DNA from: CAIZGX01 sp044371675
GTDB lineage: Bacteria; Bacteroidota; Bacteroidia; Flavobacteriales_D; Sanyastnellaceae
NCBI GenBank assembly: GCA_044371675.1
Contig: JBILTF010000041.1
Location: 1-19,775, forward strand
Length of the DNA: 19,775 nucleotides
Direction: 5' to 3'
A model generated the notes under the pieces. It saw only the letters and a program-made list of their open reading frames with translations, was not told the origin of the DNA and ran no database searches. Of this stretch, positions 1-7,429 are shown piece after piece; within the stretch, counting starts at the first letter, position 1, and every line of letters begins with the position of its first letter. Made by a program: the position numbers and the translations under genes.

Positions 1-2
1 GT

Positions 3-1265
3 TTGTCATACGCCATGACTGGCGCGGATGACAAATTATTAAAGAACAATCCTTTTGGAAGTTGGTGGTTGTTCAAATTGAAATCGCGCATTCATGCAAG
101 AAGGAATAAACGATTGAATTTTCTTCCGCAAAAAAGTGAAGGCATATTGTTTCTGGAAGGAAGAAGGAAGTTAAAACTCCCTTCTGGAGAAGAGATCTCA
201 CCCATTACTCATCTGCTTCGTGAGACGATCTTAAGTACGGAATATTCGTGGTGGGATACGACGGGAGCCTTCGAAAAAGAAGCCGATTTTTCGGTGAAGG
301 AAATGACGAATTGGTTTCCACGAACTAATGAAATTCAGAAAGAAATTTATTTCGAATTGAAAGAAGTACTTCGTCGAATTAGAGTTGCAAACGTGCTTTC
401 AAAAATTGAGTTCCGATATGTTGAAAGTGCGTTTTATGTTTTCTTCAAGTCATTTCGTAGATGGTATGAAGTGCTTTCTATCGCTAAGCCGAAAACGTTG
501 GTAGGTATTACTCATTACCACAACGAGGGTTGCCTGGCTGCCGCGAAAATGCTAGGAATTAGAACTGTTGAACTTCAACACGGGTTAATCTCGAGACATG
601 ACTTGTATTACGTCTATCCAGAAATGTATCGTGGGGCTTTAGCGAAAGGAATGTTCCCCAATGAAATTTGGTTGTTTGGTAAATTTTGGAAGGATGTGTT
701 ACAAAGAGGGGCTGAGTCTGAATTTATGATTCCAGTGGTTGTCGGTGATTTTAAAACAGATTCAACGGTGAATCCTGAGAAAATTAATAAAGAAAATCGT
801 GTTTTGTTGTGCGCTCAAAAGAACTTGTCGGCGCCATACATTCAGTGGATTCGTTTTATGCGAGATCATGTTTTACCGAATTACCCCGATTGGAAACTGA
901 TTGTAAAACTTCATCCACTTGAATCGGAAGAGAAAAAATACTTGAATGAGGGAAGCGATTGCGTCGAGGTTCTTCCCATTTCAGCTTCGCTGAATGAAGA
1001 ATTGGTTCGAGCAAAGATTCAAGTTAGTATATACAGCACAACGTTTTTCGATGCGCTTGGCATGAATGTCAAGAATTATTCATTGAATGAAATTGAATAT
1101 TCTAGTGATTACGCCGCGGAGATGGTAGAGTTGGGAGTCGCTGAATCGCTGAAAAACTTAGAGGATGTGATTGCGAAATATGAGTGTTCACCGCATGCGT
1201 TGGATTATTTGACGAGGCAGGATGTGTTGTCTTCTTTTCAGCCAGGGATGCTGAATTTCATTTGA
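3..1265 (+). CDS. GT-B-like surface polysaccharide / capsule biosynthesis protein, 5' end cut by window
   Basis: The reading frame is open to the left edge, so the true start probably lies outside; the first in-window ATG is at 15. About 420 residues are visible. Two landmarks suggest a GT-B-type fold used in capsule, sialyl- or glycerophosphate-transfer enzymes: an ELQHG element near residue 190, and a late VKLHPLE element near residue 303, followed by a serine/threonine-rich YSTTFFDALG segment near residue 347 that would fit the nucleotide-sugar side of the C-terminal lobe. No signal peptide or membrane helix is visible, consistent with a cytoplasmic enzyme. It ends 25 bases from the convergent ATPase gene. 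The exact donor and acceptor cannot be read from the sequence; a non-catalytic relative is possible. The family call is moderate, the coding call strong. Confidence 0.7.
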   Translation: MSYAMTGADDKLLKNNPFGSWWLFKLKSRIHARRNKRLNFLPQKSEGILFLEGRRKLKLPSGEEISPITHLLRETILSTEYSWWDTTGAFEKEADFSVKEMTNWFPRTNEIQKEIYFELKEVLRRIRVANVLSKIEFRYVESAFYVFFKSFRRWYEVLSIAKPKTLVGITHYHNEGCLAAAKMLGIRTVELQHGLISRHDLYYVYPEMYRGALAKGMFPNEIWLFGKFWKDVLQRGAESEFMIPVVVGDFKTDSTVNPEKINKENRVLLCAQKNLSAPYIQWIRFMRDHVLPNYPDWKLIVKLHPLESEEKKYLNEGSDCVEVLPISASLNEELVRAKIQVSIYSTTFFDALGMNVKNYSLNEIEYSSDYAAEMVELGVAESLKNLEDVIAKYECSPHALDYLTRQDVLSSFQPGMLNFI

Positions 1266-1290
1266 CCCCTTTACCTTCAATAAAGAAAGA

Positions 1291-2049
1291 TTATCGTTTA
1301 AGGTTCTCCTTAATCTCTTGCATAAACTCAGATGCAAAAACGAAATTGTTTAAGGCCGTGTTGTCTGATTTTAAAAGTTCATGCTTGTCTCCTTTCCATT
1401 CTAATTTTCCACCACTGATGAAATTGATGTTGTCTCCGATTTCCATTACCGAGTTCATATCATGACTTACCACAATGGTTGTTGAGCCTAAATCATATGT
1501 TATACTTCGAATAAGGTTGTCAATGACGATGGAAGTTTCCGGATCTAATCCAGAATTGGGTTCGTCGACAAACAAGAATTTTGGATTCATGATAATTGCT
1601 CGAGCAATTCCAGTTCTCTTTTTCATACCTCCCGAAAGTTCGGCGGGATATAATTTGTTTTTGCCAACAAGATTTACACGTTCGAGGCATTCATTCACCC
1701 GGACTAATTTTTCTTCAAAGCTCAGGTTACTATACATGGTAAGCGGAAACATAACGTTTTCCTCAAGAGTCATAGAATCGAAAAGAGCAGCGCCTTGAAA
1801 TAACATTCCTACTTCTTGACGAATAGCTTTGTGCTGATCTTCGTTCATGTTGAGGAAATCAACACCATCGTAAAGAACACTTCCAGCGTTTGGCTCTAAT
1901 AATCCAACCATGCATTTCAGCAAGACACTTTTCCCTTGACCACTTCTTCCAATAATAAAATTCACTTTTCCTGGAAAGAAGTCGATGTTAATGTCTGTGA
2001 GTACTTGAACATCTTTGAATGCTTTTGATATGTTCTGAACCTGAATCAC
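1291..2049 (-). CDS. mlaF: MlaF-like ABC transporter ATP-binding protein (phospholipid/MCE-type)
   Basis: This is the cytoplasmic ATPase of an MCE-type lipid transporter, which by family knowledge moves phospholipids between the inner and outer membrane. All ABC landmarks are present in its 252 residues: Walker A GRSGQGKS (34-41), Q-loop around Q85, signature LSGGM (138-142), Walker B FLFVDE (158-163) and switch His 196. The GQGKSVLLK Walker A form is typical of the MlaF/Mkl group. The D-loop region reads DEPNSGLDP, with Asn where Thr is usual. The start is GTG at 2047-2049, inside the stop of the upstream permease (GTGA overlap), so the two are almost certainly translationally coupled. No MlaD/MCE gene follows; the next gene is convergent. 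The symbol reflects family, not proven orthology. Confidence 0.9.
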   Translation of the reverse strand: MIQVQNISKAFKDVQVLTDINIDFFPGKVNFIIGRSGQGKSVLLKCMVGLLEPNAGSVLYDGVDFLNMNEDQHKAIRQEVGMLFQGAALFDSMTLEENVMFPLTMYSNLSFEEKLVRVNECLERVNLVGKNKLYPAELSGGMKKRTGIARAIIMNPKFLFVDEPNSGLDPETSIVIDNLIRSITYDLGSTTIVVSHDMNSVMEIGDNINFISGGKLEWKGDKHELLKSDNTALNNFVFASEFMQEIKENLKR

Positions 2050-2789
2050 AGCAGTAATATTTGAGTAAGCAAATAATTCCCAACCATTACGGCAACCATG
2101 CTGTAAACCACACCTTTCGTACTTGATTTTCCAACTTCCAATGCACCGCCGCTAGCATAATAGCCATGGTAAGCGGGAATAGTCGAAAGAATGAAGGCGA
2201 AGAAAACAGTTTTAATAAGCGAATAGATAATTCCATAACTATCAAAGTCGTATTGAATGCCGTAAATGAAATCATTGAGCGAAACCGCTTTGGTCATGGT
2301 TCCTACAAGCGCACCTGAACAAATACCTACGCTCATTGCCATTAGAACCAAGAAAGGGAACATAACCGTCGATGCTATTAATTTCGGAAGAATTAGATAA
2401 CTCGCAGAGTTTACACCCATAATATCCAACGCGTCTATTTGCTCTGAAATGCGCATGGTACCTATCTCTGAGGCGATGTTACTTCCGACCTTTCCGGCCA
2501 ATACAAGGGCTACAATGGTGGAAGAAAATTCATAAATCATGGTTTGTCTGGTGGTGTAACCAACCGTCCATTTCGGAATCCACCCGCTTTCGATATTTAC
2601 AGCTGTTTGAAGAGTAACTACGGCACCCATAAAAAACGAGAGTAAAGCCACAATTCCGACAGATTGAACACCAATTTTAATCATTTCATCGGTAATCAAG
2701 GGATGGTATATTTTCTTTTTTTCTGCACGCGAAAAAACCTTGCGCATGAGCAAAAAATATCGTCCGAAATTTCCTAAGATTCCTGTCAT
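2046..2789 (-). CDS. mlaE: MlaE-like ABC transporter permease
   Basis: This is the integral inner-membrane permease of an MCE-type phospholipid transporter, 247 residues, close to the usual family length. The diagnostic MlaE motif is clear: an AGKVGSNIASEIGTMRISEQ segment followed by IDALDIMG, around residues 98-125. Several hydrophobic stretches flank it (about 45-65, 140-165, 190-210 and 228-247), as expected for a multi-pass protein. It is first in a two-gene unit with the ATPase and overlaps it by four bases. The ATG at 2787-2789 is followed by a plausible amphipathic N-terminus as in homologues. A TAnnTTCG box lies 15 bases upstream on the same strand (2805-2812). The MCE partner must be encoded elsewhere. 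Confidence 0.92.
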   Translation of the reverse strand: MTGILGNFGRYFLLMRKVFSRAEKKKIYHPLITDEMIKIGVQSVGIVALLSFFMGAVVTLQTAVNIESGWIPKWTVGYTTRQTMIYEFSSTIVALVLAGKVGSNIASEIGTMRISEQIDALDIMGVNSASYLILPKLIASTVMFPFLVLMAMSVGICSGALVGTMTKAVSLNDFIYGIQYDFDSYGIIYSLIKTVFFAFILSTIPAYHGYYASGGALEVGKSSTKGVVYSMVAVMVGNYLLTQILLL

Positions 2790-2804
2790 GATTTAAACTT
2801 AGGC

Positions 2805-2812
2805 CGAAGGTA
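2805..2812 (-). promoter_or_regulatory. candidate -7 box TACCTTCG upstream of mlaE
   Basis: Read on the minus strand, TACCTTCG matches the Bacteroidota -7 element TAnnTTTG except for C in place of the third T. It ends 15 bases before the mlaE ATG. An A8 tract lies just upstream (T run at 2818-2825). No TTG/TTTG is found at the usual 17-23 base spacing, so support is limited to the box and its position. Confidence 0.3.
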
Positions 2813-2872
2813 GTTTATTTTTTTTGAGTGTAATAATTTTTCAATCGAGAGCTATTCTTGCTTGATATTCTG

Positions 2873-2880
2873 TATTTTCG
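2873..2880 (+). promoter_or_regulatory. candidate -7 box TATTTTCG before the small lipoprotein gene
   Basis: TATTTTCG differs from the Bacteroidota consensus TAnnTTTG at one base and ends only four bases before the ATG at 2885, so transcription from it would start at or near the start codon (leaderless or nearly so). No TTG lies at the normal spacing; the nearest, at 2858-2860, is 12 bases away. The same octamer at the same distance from an ATG occurs at 8841-8848. Confidence 0.3.
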
Positions 2881-2884
2881 AGGC

Positions 2885-3007
2885 ATGAAGAAATTATTCT
2901 ATTTGCTCGTTGCAGCGATTTTGGTAGTGGGGATTGCTTCATGCAACAATCCGAAACGCGCGATGAAGCGTGCGCATAAAAATTGCAACTGTCCTACTTG
3001 GGATTGA
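2885..3007 (+). CDS. 40-residue putative lipoprotein
   Basis: This is a short frame from ATG 2885 to TGA 3005-3007. The N-terminus has two lysines, a hydrophobic core (about residues 4-18) and a lipobox-like GIASC with the candidate lipidated Cys at position 20. The mature part would be only 21 residues: basic in the middle (KRAMKRAHKN) and ending in a Cys-x-Cys-Pro motif (CNCPTWD). That organisation, preceded by a promoter-like box and followed 12 bases later by the sprT-like gene, argues for a real gene in an operon. By inference it sits in the inner or outer membrane facing the periplasm; the CxC pair could bind metal or form a disulfide. I do not recognise a named family. A chance frame is possible but unlikely given the signal-peptide pattern. 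Confidence 0.65.
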   Translation: MKKLFYLLVAAILVVGIASCNNPKRAMKRAHKNCNCPTWD

Positions 3008-3019
3008 GTTCATACAGGC

Positions 3020-3640
3020 ATGGCTAAATCCAATGATTTAGAAACTGCGTTAAATCCATTCTTACCCGGTGGTTCAGTAGTGAAGGTTTGTGAAATGTTG
3101 CGGGCGTATCCGCACGATTTGGTAATTACAAAAGGCCGAAGTACCAAGCACGGGGATTTCCGTTATGCTCCCGGGGAGCGTTACAAGATCACCGTCAACC
3201 ACAATCTAAATCGATACGCTTTCCTAATCACACTTATGCATGAACTAGCTCACTTGCTTTGTCACGTGCGTCACGGACATTTCGTTAAGCCACACGGAGC
3301 TGAATGGAAGCAGTGCTTCAAGGAGACACTTGCTCCTTTTATGAATGTAAATTTGTTTCCACTCGATTTAGAGAAAGCTATTCAGCGTTATCTGAATAAC
3401 CCTGCTGCTGCGACTTGCAGTGATGTAGATTTATCTAAAACGCTTGCGCTGTACGATAGAGCGAGCCACGAAAACATTATCATGGTCGATGATCTTCCAG
3501 ATGGGGCGAGATTTTTATATGGGAAAGAAAAGCGTGAATTCGTTCGCTTAAACAAACGTCGTCAACGTGTATTGTGCAAGGAAGTGAAAACAGGCAGTGA
3601 TTATTTGTTTTCACCACTAACCAAAATCTGGAAGTTGTAA
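3020..3640 (+). CDS. SprT-like zinc metalloprotease-family protein
   Basis: This 206-residue protein carries the SprT-family zincin motif HELAH (residues 74-78), followed by a PHGAEW element (91-96) whose His 92 is the expected third zinc ligand. SprT-like domains are found in bacterial SprT and in eukaryotic Spartan, a DNA-protein crosslink protease; whether this one cleaves proteins on DNA is inference. The basic C-terminal part (about 165-206, rich in Lys and Arg, ending in SPLTKIWKL) is compatible with nucleic-acid contact. No signal peptide is visible, so it is likely cytoplasmic. It lies 12 bases after the small lipoprotein gene, probably co-transcribed. Its TAA is directly followed by the stop of the convergent proline dehydrogenase gene. 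ATG 3020 is the natural start. Confidence 0.85.
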   Translation: MAKSNDLETALNPFLPGGSVVKVCEMLRAYPHDLVITKGRSTKHGDFRYAPGERYKITVNHNLNRYAFLITLMHELAHLLCHVRHGHFVKPHGAEWKQCFKETLAPFMNVNLFPLDLEKAIQRYLNNPAAATCSDVDLSKTLALYDRASHENIIMVDDLPDGARFLYGKEKREFVRLNKRRQRVLCKEVKTGSDYLFSPLTKIWKL

Positions 3641-4813
3641 TTAAGCTTTTTTTCTTCGTTGAATTTCTTTTTCAATCAGAGATAACTCTCTTCCCGTTTG
3701 TCCTTTCACCGATGTATTCTCTTGCGCTCTGCGCAGCAAGTAGGGCATTACTTCTTTGATTGGACCGTAGGGCAGGTATTTCGCCACATTGTAATTCGCG
3801 TGACTAAGGTTGTAGCTGATGTGATCACTCATTCCGAACAATTGCGCGAAATAGATGCGTTTGTCGTTGCTAGCAATTCCGCGGGCATTCATTTTTTCAA
3901 CCAGCAGGGCAGAACTTTCTTCGTTGTGCGAACCGCAGCAAATAGCGATGTCTTCAATGTGATCTAAACAATAGTCAACGGCTAAATTGAAATCGCGATC
4001 TGTATTTTCTTTAGTGGTTTGAATTGGATCCACATAGCCCATTTCAGCAGCACGCTTGCGTTCCTTTTCCATATATGCACCGCGAACCAACTTCACAGCA
4101 GTCTTTGCTCCCTTTTCACGCAAGCGGGTATGCATAGCTTTCAAATACGTCAGGCGGTCGTGACGATACAACTGAATCGTGTTGTACACGATGAAATCTT
4201 TCTGGTTGAATTGAACCATCATGTTTTCAGCAAGCTCGTCAATCGCATCTTGAATCCAAGAGTCTTCGGCGTCTACAAACAAAGCTACGTTTTTTTGGAA
4301 GGCATGCTCGCAAATGCTGAATACACGAGCAGCAGCGCGCTCCCATTCCGCTTCTTCGTTTGCAGAAAGTACATGTTTCGCATTTACTTTTTCCAACAGA
4401 GAAAATCTGCAAATTCCTGTTACTTTGAATACGCTGAAAGGAATATCGTTGTTGTTCTCTGCAGCATCAATGGTGCGCATAATTTCATTTGCCGTAAAGT
4501 CGAAATCTTTTTCGTTTTCTTTTCCTTCTACACTGTAATCGAGAATAGATCCAATGCCACTTTTTGCCAAGTGATGTGCGGCTTTCTTACTTTCTGAAAT
4601 ATTTACCCCACCACAAAACTGTGTAAAGATATTTTTCTTAATTGCCCAACCAATGGGAATTCCTAGCCCTACGGCAAGATTCGTTAAAGAACTTCCCAAT
4701 TTAACCAAAGCCGGGGAAGCAATTAGCTTGAAAAGCCAAAACGAGCGCTTAAGTTGGCCGTTGTTTTTATGTTGAAACGCTACCGCGGTATTTTCGAAAT
4801 TTACGCTACTCAT
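3641..4813 (-). CDS. Proline dehydrogenase, monofunctional
   Basis: This FAD-dependent enzyme oxidises proline to 1-pyrroline-5-carboxylate, feeding electrons to the quinone pool. The 390 residues cover only a PRODH barrel; there is no aldehyde dehydrogenase domain as in bifunctional PutA, so P5C dehydrogenase must be separate. Visible family motifs are DAED (181-184), TIQLY (212-216), LVRGAYMEKER (242-252), QLFGMSD (324-330), YLPYGP (346-351) and PYLLRRAQEN (357-366). The last motif contains the Arg pair that binds the proline carboxylate in characterised enzymes. No signal peptide is present. Convergent with sprT with zero intergenic bases. It diverges from the M20 dipeptidase gene, whose in-frame upstream extension would overlap this start. 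Confidence 0.92.
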   Translation of the reverse strand: MSSVNFENTAVAFQHKNNGQLKRSFWLFKLIASPALVKLGSSLTNLAVGLGIPIGWAIKKNIFTQFCGGVNISESKKAAHHLAKSGIGSILDYSVEGKENEKDFDFTANEIMRTIDAAENNNDIPFSVFKVTGICRFSLLEKVNAKHVLSANEEAEWERAAARVFSICEHAFQKNVALFVDAEDSWIQDAIDELAENMMVQFNQKDFIVYNTIQLYRHDRLTYLKAMHTRLREKGAKTAVKLVRGAYMEKERKRAAEMGYVDPIQTTKENTDRDFNLAVDYCLDHIEDIAICCGSHNEESSALLVEKMNARGIASNDKRIYFAQLFGMSDHISYNLSHANYNVAKYLPYGPIKEVMPYLLRRAQENTSVKGQTGRELSLIEKEIQRRKKA

Positions 4814-4870
4814 TGCTGCAAAGATATTCGTCTTGTTTGGTTTTTCACTCTGTTTTATTCTGTTCCATCG

Positions 4871-4878
4871 TATCTTTC
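4871..4878 (+). promoter_or_regulatory. weak promoter-like box TATCTTTC before the M20 dipeptidase gene
   Basis: TATCTTTC matches TAnnTTTG at all but the last position and is followed by G, giving TATCTTTCG. It ends 18 bases before ATG 4897. The closest TTTG (4836-4839) is 31 bases upstream, outside the usual spacing. A promoter is needed here because the divergent neighbour starts at 4813, but this box is only a candidate. Confidence 0.2.
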
Positions 4879-4896
4879 GACCACAAATTAAAAGTC

Positions 4897-6276
4897 ATGA
4901 AAGCAGCACAAGATTTTATCAACGAAAATAAAGATCGTTTCTTAAACGAGTTATTCGAACTACTACGTATTCCAAGCATTAGCGCTGATATGGCCTATAA
5001 AGAAGAAGTAGCAAAATGCGCAGATTTGGTGGCGAAGCATCTTCGCGACGCAGGAGCAGATAATGTTGAAATATGTGTTACCGCGGGACACCCAATCATA
5101 TATGGAGAGAAGTTAATTGATCCGAGTAAGCCAACGGTTCTGGTATACGGACACTACGATGTGCAGCCAGCAGATCCAATTGAATTGTGGCATACGCCTC
5201 CGTTCGAGCCAACGATTAAGAAAACTGAGATACACCCTGAAGGAGCAATTTTCGCGCGAGGATCTTGCGACGATAAAGGACAAATGTTCATGCACGTGAA
5301 GGCGTTTGAAGCGATGTGGAAAACGAATTCACTTCCATGTAATGTTAAGTTCATGATTGAAGGAGAGGAGGAAGCAGGTTCAACCAACCTTGGACCTTTT
5401 TGTATGGCGAATAAAGAAAGATTGAAGGCAGATGTGGTATTGATTTCAGATACCAGCATTATAGCCAATGACGTTCCAAGTATCGACTGCGGCTTAAGAG
5501 GGTTAAGTTATGTTGAAGTTGAAATAACGGGATCGAATCGCGATTTACACAGTGGTGTATACGGCGGTGGGGTGGCTAATCCGATAAACGTTTTGGCGAA
5601 AATGATAGCTTCCTTGCATGACGAGAATAATCACATTACCATTCCAGGATTCTACGATAGCGTTCAGGAATTATCTGATGCAGAGCGCACAGCTTTGAAT
5701 GCTGCTCCTTTTGATGAAGAGGCCTACAAGAAAGATTTAGATATAGATGCATTGTACGGTGAAAAAGGATATTCTACAATCGAGCGCACTGGAGTTCGTC
5801 CAACCTTGGATTGCAATGGTATTTGGGGCGGATACATTGGCGAAGGATCGAAGACTGTTCTTCCATCAAAAGCATTTGCGAAAATCTCTATGCGTTTGGT
5901 ACCTCATCAGACGACTGATCAAATCACTGAAATGTTTTCGAATCATTTCAAGGCTATTGCACCTGCGGGTGTTCGTGTTGAAGTTCGTCCGCACCACGGT
6001 GGTGAGCCGGTTGTTACACCAACAGACAGCAAAGCATACATTGCAGCATCAGATGCCATGGAGAAGACCTACGGCAAAAAGCCAATTCCAACAAGAGGTG
6101 GCGGATCTATTCCTATTGTGGCGATGTTCGAATCTGAATTGAACCTAAAGTCTGTTTTAATGGGCTTTGGATTGGATACAGATGCATTGCATTCGCCAAA
6201 TGAGCATTACGGTTTGGTTAACTATTACAAGGGAATTGAAACCATACCTTATTTCTTCGATAATTTCTCGAAGTAA
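4897..6276 (+). CDS. M20 family metallo-dipeptidase
   Basis: This 459-residue zinc-dependent peptidase is of the M20/CNDP-like type and probably cleaves dipeptides in the cytoplasm. The di-metal site can be traced: GHYDVQP with H86 and D88; GSCDDKG with bridging D125; EGEEEAGS with the catalytic and metal glutamates at 157-159; ISDT with D185; and a C-terminal HSPNEHY His. The insert between, with DLHSG (217-220) and GGG motifs, forms the dimerisation lid. I start at ATG 4897 rather than at an in-frame TTG at 4813, because the first motif-bearing helix begins here, the extra 28 residues look like translated leader, and TTG 4813 would overlap the divergent start. Nucleosidase or succinyl-diaminopimelate activity is less likely. 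It is followed 37 bases later by a lipoprotein gene. Confidence 0.9.
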   Translation: MKAAQDFINENKDRFLNELFELLRIPSISADMAYKEEVAKCADLVAKHLRDAGADNVEICVTAGHPIIYGEKLIDPSKPTVLVYGHYDVQPADPIELWHTPPFEPTIKKTEIHPEGAIFARGSCDDKGQMFMHVKAFEAMWKTNSLPCNVKFMIEGEEEAGSTNLGPFCMANKERLKADVVLISDTSIIANDVPSIDCGLRGLSYVEVEITGSNRDLHSGVYGGGVANPINVLAKMIASLHDENNHITIPGFYDSVQELSDAERTALNAAPFDEEAYKKDLDIDALYGEKGYSTIERTGVRPTLDCNGIWGGYIGEGSKTVLPSKAFAKISMRLVPHQTTDQITEMFSNHFKAIAPAGVRVEVRPHHGGEPVVTPTDSKAYIAASDAMEKTYGKKPIPTRGGGSIPIVAMFESELNLKSVLMGFGLDTDALHSPNEHYGLVNYYKGIETIPYFFDNFSK

Positions 6277-6302
6277 TTTTCGTTCGGATTGAAATAGAAA
6301 AA

Positions 6303-6307
6303 GGGAG
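6303..6307 (+). promoter_or_regulatory. Shine-Dalgarno-like GGGAG
   Basis: GGGAG lies six bases before the ATG at 6314. It stands out because most gene starts in this window lack a recognisable Shine-Dalgarno sequence, as is common in Bacteroidota. It supports ATG 6314 as the start of the LEA-domain lipoprotein. Confidence 0.45.
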
Positions 6308-6313
6308 AGTCTT

Positions 6314-6796
6314 ATGAGGAAGAAAAGAAATTCAATTCAATGGCTATTGATAATTTTAACATCGTTTGCTTTTACCTCTTGCGAAATATATCAAGAGGTA
6401 AAGGTGAAGCGCGTGGAATATTTCGATTTATCTGAATTGACTAGCAATCATGTGGCTGCAGTTTTACGAATTGGTCTTGATAATCCCAATCCGTATAAAA
6501 TAACGCTTTATGAATCTGATCTTGAGCTACGCATCGACGGTAATGTAGCAGGAACCTTGTCATTAGCGGAACCCGTTGTCTTGGGCCCTAAATCTTCTCA
6601 AGTTTATGACGTGAAAGTCTTTACGAATATTACAGATGTTGAAGGATTTTTAGGGAATGCACTTTCTCTGATGTTCAAAGATGAAATTGAACTTCAGGCC
6701 TCGGGATATGTTGAAGCGAAAGGTTTGGGTGTGAAGAAAATGGTGCCCTTGAGCTTTACGAAATCCATTAACCGCAAAGCTTTCAAATTAAATTAA
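6314..6796 (+). CDS. LEA type 2 / WHy-domain lipoprotein
   Basis: This 160-residue protein has a lipoprotein signal: basic start RKKRNS, hydrophobic stretch 11-20, and a lipobox FTSC with Cys 23. The mature part resembles the LEA_2/WHy immunoglobulin-like fold, with the characteristic DNPNPYKI segment (about 56-63), an alternating beta pattern, and a GPKSSQVYDVKVF strand. In this family the domain is known from desiccation-tolerance proteins; in Gram-negative bacteria the lipoprotein forms have no firmly assigned job, so stress protection or lipid binding is only inference. A GGGAG sequence precedes the ATG. It probably shares a transcript with the M20 gene 37 bases upstream. Its 3' end overlaps the convergent HAD gene by nine bases. 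Confidence 0.8.
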   Translation: MRKKRNSIQWLLIILTSFAFTSCEIYQEVKVKRVEYFDLSELTSNHVAAVLRIGLDNPNPYKITLYESDLELRIDGNVAGTLSLAEPVVLGPKSSQVYDVKVFTNITDVEGFLGNALSLMFKDEIELQASGYVEAKGLGVKKMVPLSFTKSINRKAFKLN

Positions 6797-7408
6797 AGGA
6801 TCTATTAATTCAGCAGGCGTCTGATGCGGAAGAAGGTGCACTCCTTTTAATCCTGCGCGAATGGATCCTTCAACATGCTGAATTGAATCGTCGATGAAGA
6901 TTGTTTTTTCTGGCGTGAGTCCATGAATCCTACAAATTTCCAAAAAGGCCTCTGGGTTAGGTTTACGTAGACCCAATTCATTGCTGTAATGAACAAATTC
7001 AAAGGCCGATTTGAATTTTTCTAAACCATAGGATTCATCTACCATGCGTTCAAAAACTTCAACATGAATTGAATTCGTGTTGCTGAATAAAAATGTCCGA
7101 ATCCCTTTTTCCTTCAGAGAAAAAACATGATCAACACGCTCGGGATGAAGGTAAAGTAGTATGCTGTTCCATGCGTCTACAAGGTCTTGACGCGTAGCGT
7201 TTGGCAAGTAACTCGCAATCCACCAATAGAACTGTTCTCCGGCAATTTTACCTGTTTCAAGCAAGTCGAATATTTCATTTTGTTGTGCCTGTGAATAGGC
7301 CTCAGCAAATGAGTCCATTCCGAGTGCCTCGAAAGCTTTAACGGGAGCGTTGTAATCTATTTCAAAAAAGACTCCACCGAAATCGAAAATTATTGCTTCA
7401 TAATTCAT
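6788..7408 (-). CDS. HAD-superfamily hydrolase (YihX-like, subfamily IA)
   Basis: This predicted cytoplasmic phosphatase has 206 residues. HAD motifs in order are: motif I IIFDFGGV with nucleophile D9; motif II FLFSNT with S109; motif III LRKPNP with K149; and motif IV FIDDS with D173 and D174. The residue two after the nucleophile is Gly 11 instead of Asp. This is a known variant in the YihX group (DxG), so it is not evidence of inactivity. A helical cap lies between motifs I and II. YihX acts on glucose-1-phosphate; the substrate here is unknown. It follows the XRE regulator after 21 bases and is likely co-transcribed with it. Its stop codon lies inside the end of the convergent lipoprotein gene. 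Confidence 0.88.
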   Translation of the reverse strand: MNYEAIIFDFGGVFFEIDYNAPVKAFEALGMDSFAEAYSQAQQNEIFDLLETGKIAGEQFYWWIASYLPNATRQDLVDAWNSILLYLHPERVDHVFSLKEKGIRTFLFSNTNSIHVEVFERMVDESYGLEKFKSAFEFVHYSNELGLRKPNPEAFLEICRIHGLTPEKTIFIDDSIQHVEGSIRAGLKGVHLLPHQTPAELIDPLI

Positions 7409-7429
7409 GAAGCCAAAGGTAAGAAAGGA

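Noticed and set aside
1269..1285. Possible terminator hairpin CTTTA-N7-TAAAG between the first two convergent genes
   Set aside because: Only five AT-rich base pairs and no T tract directly after it on either strand; too weak to call.
4019..4597. 192-residue open frame on the plus strand opposite proline dehydrogenase
   Set aside because: It lies wholly antisense to a gene with all family motifs, and its translation shows no domain or signal pattern. It reflects few stop codons in that frame.
4813..4896. 28-residue N-terminal extension of the M20 dipeptidase from a TTG
   Set aside because: The extension overlaps the divergent proline dehydrogenase start and has no family similarity; ATG 4897 begins where homologous proteins begin.
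7382..7384. HAD motif I with Gly in place of the second Asp, suggesting an inactive enzyme
   Set aside because: The DxG form is known in the YihX-type subfamily, and motifs II, III and IV are intact, so inactivity is not supported.
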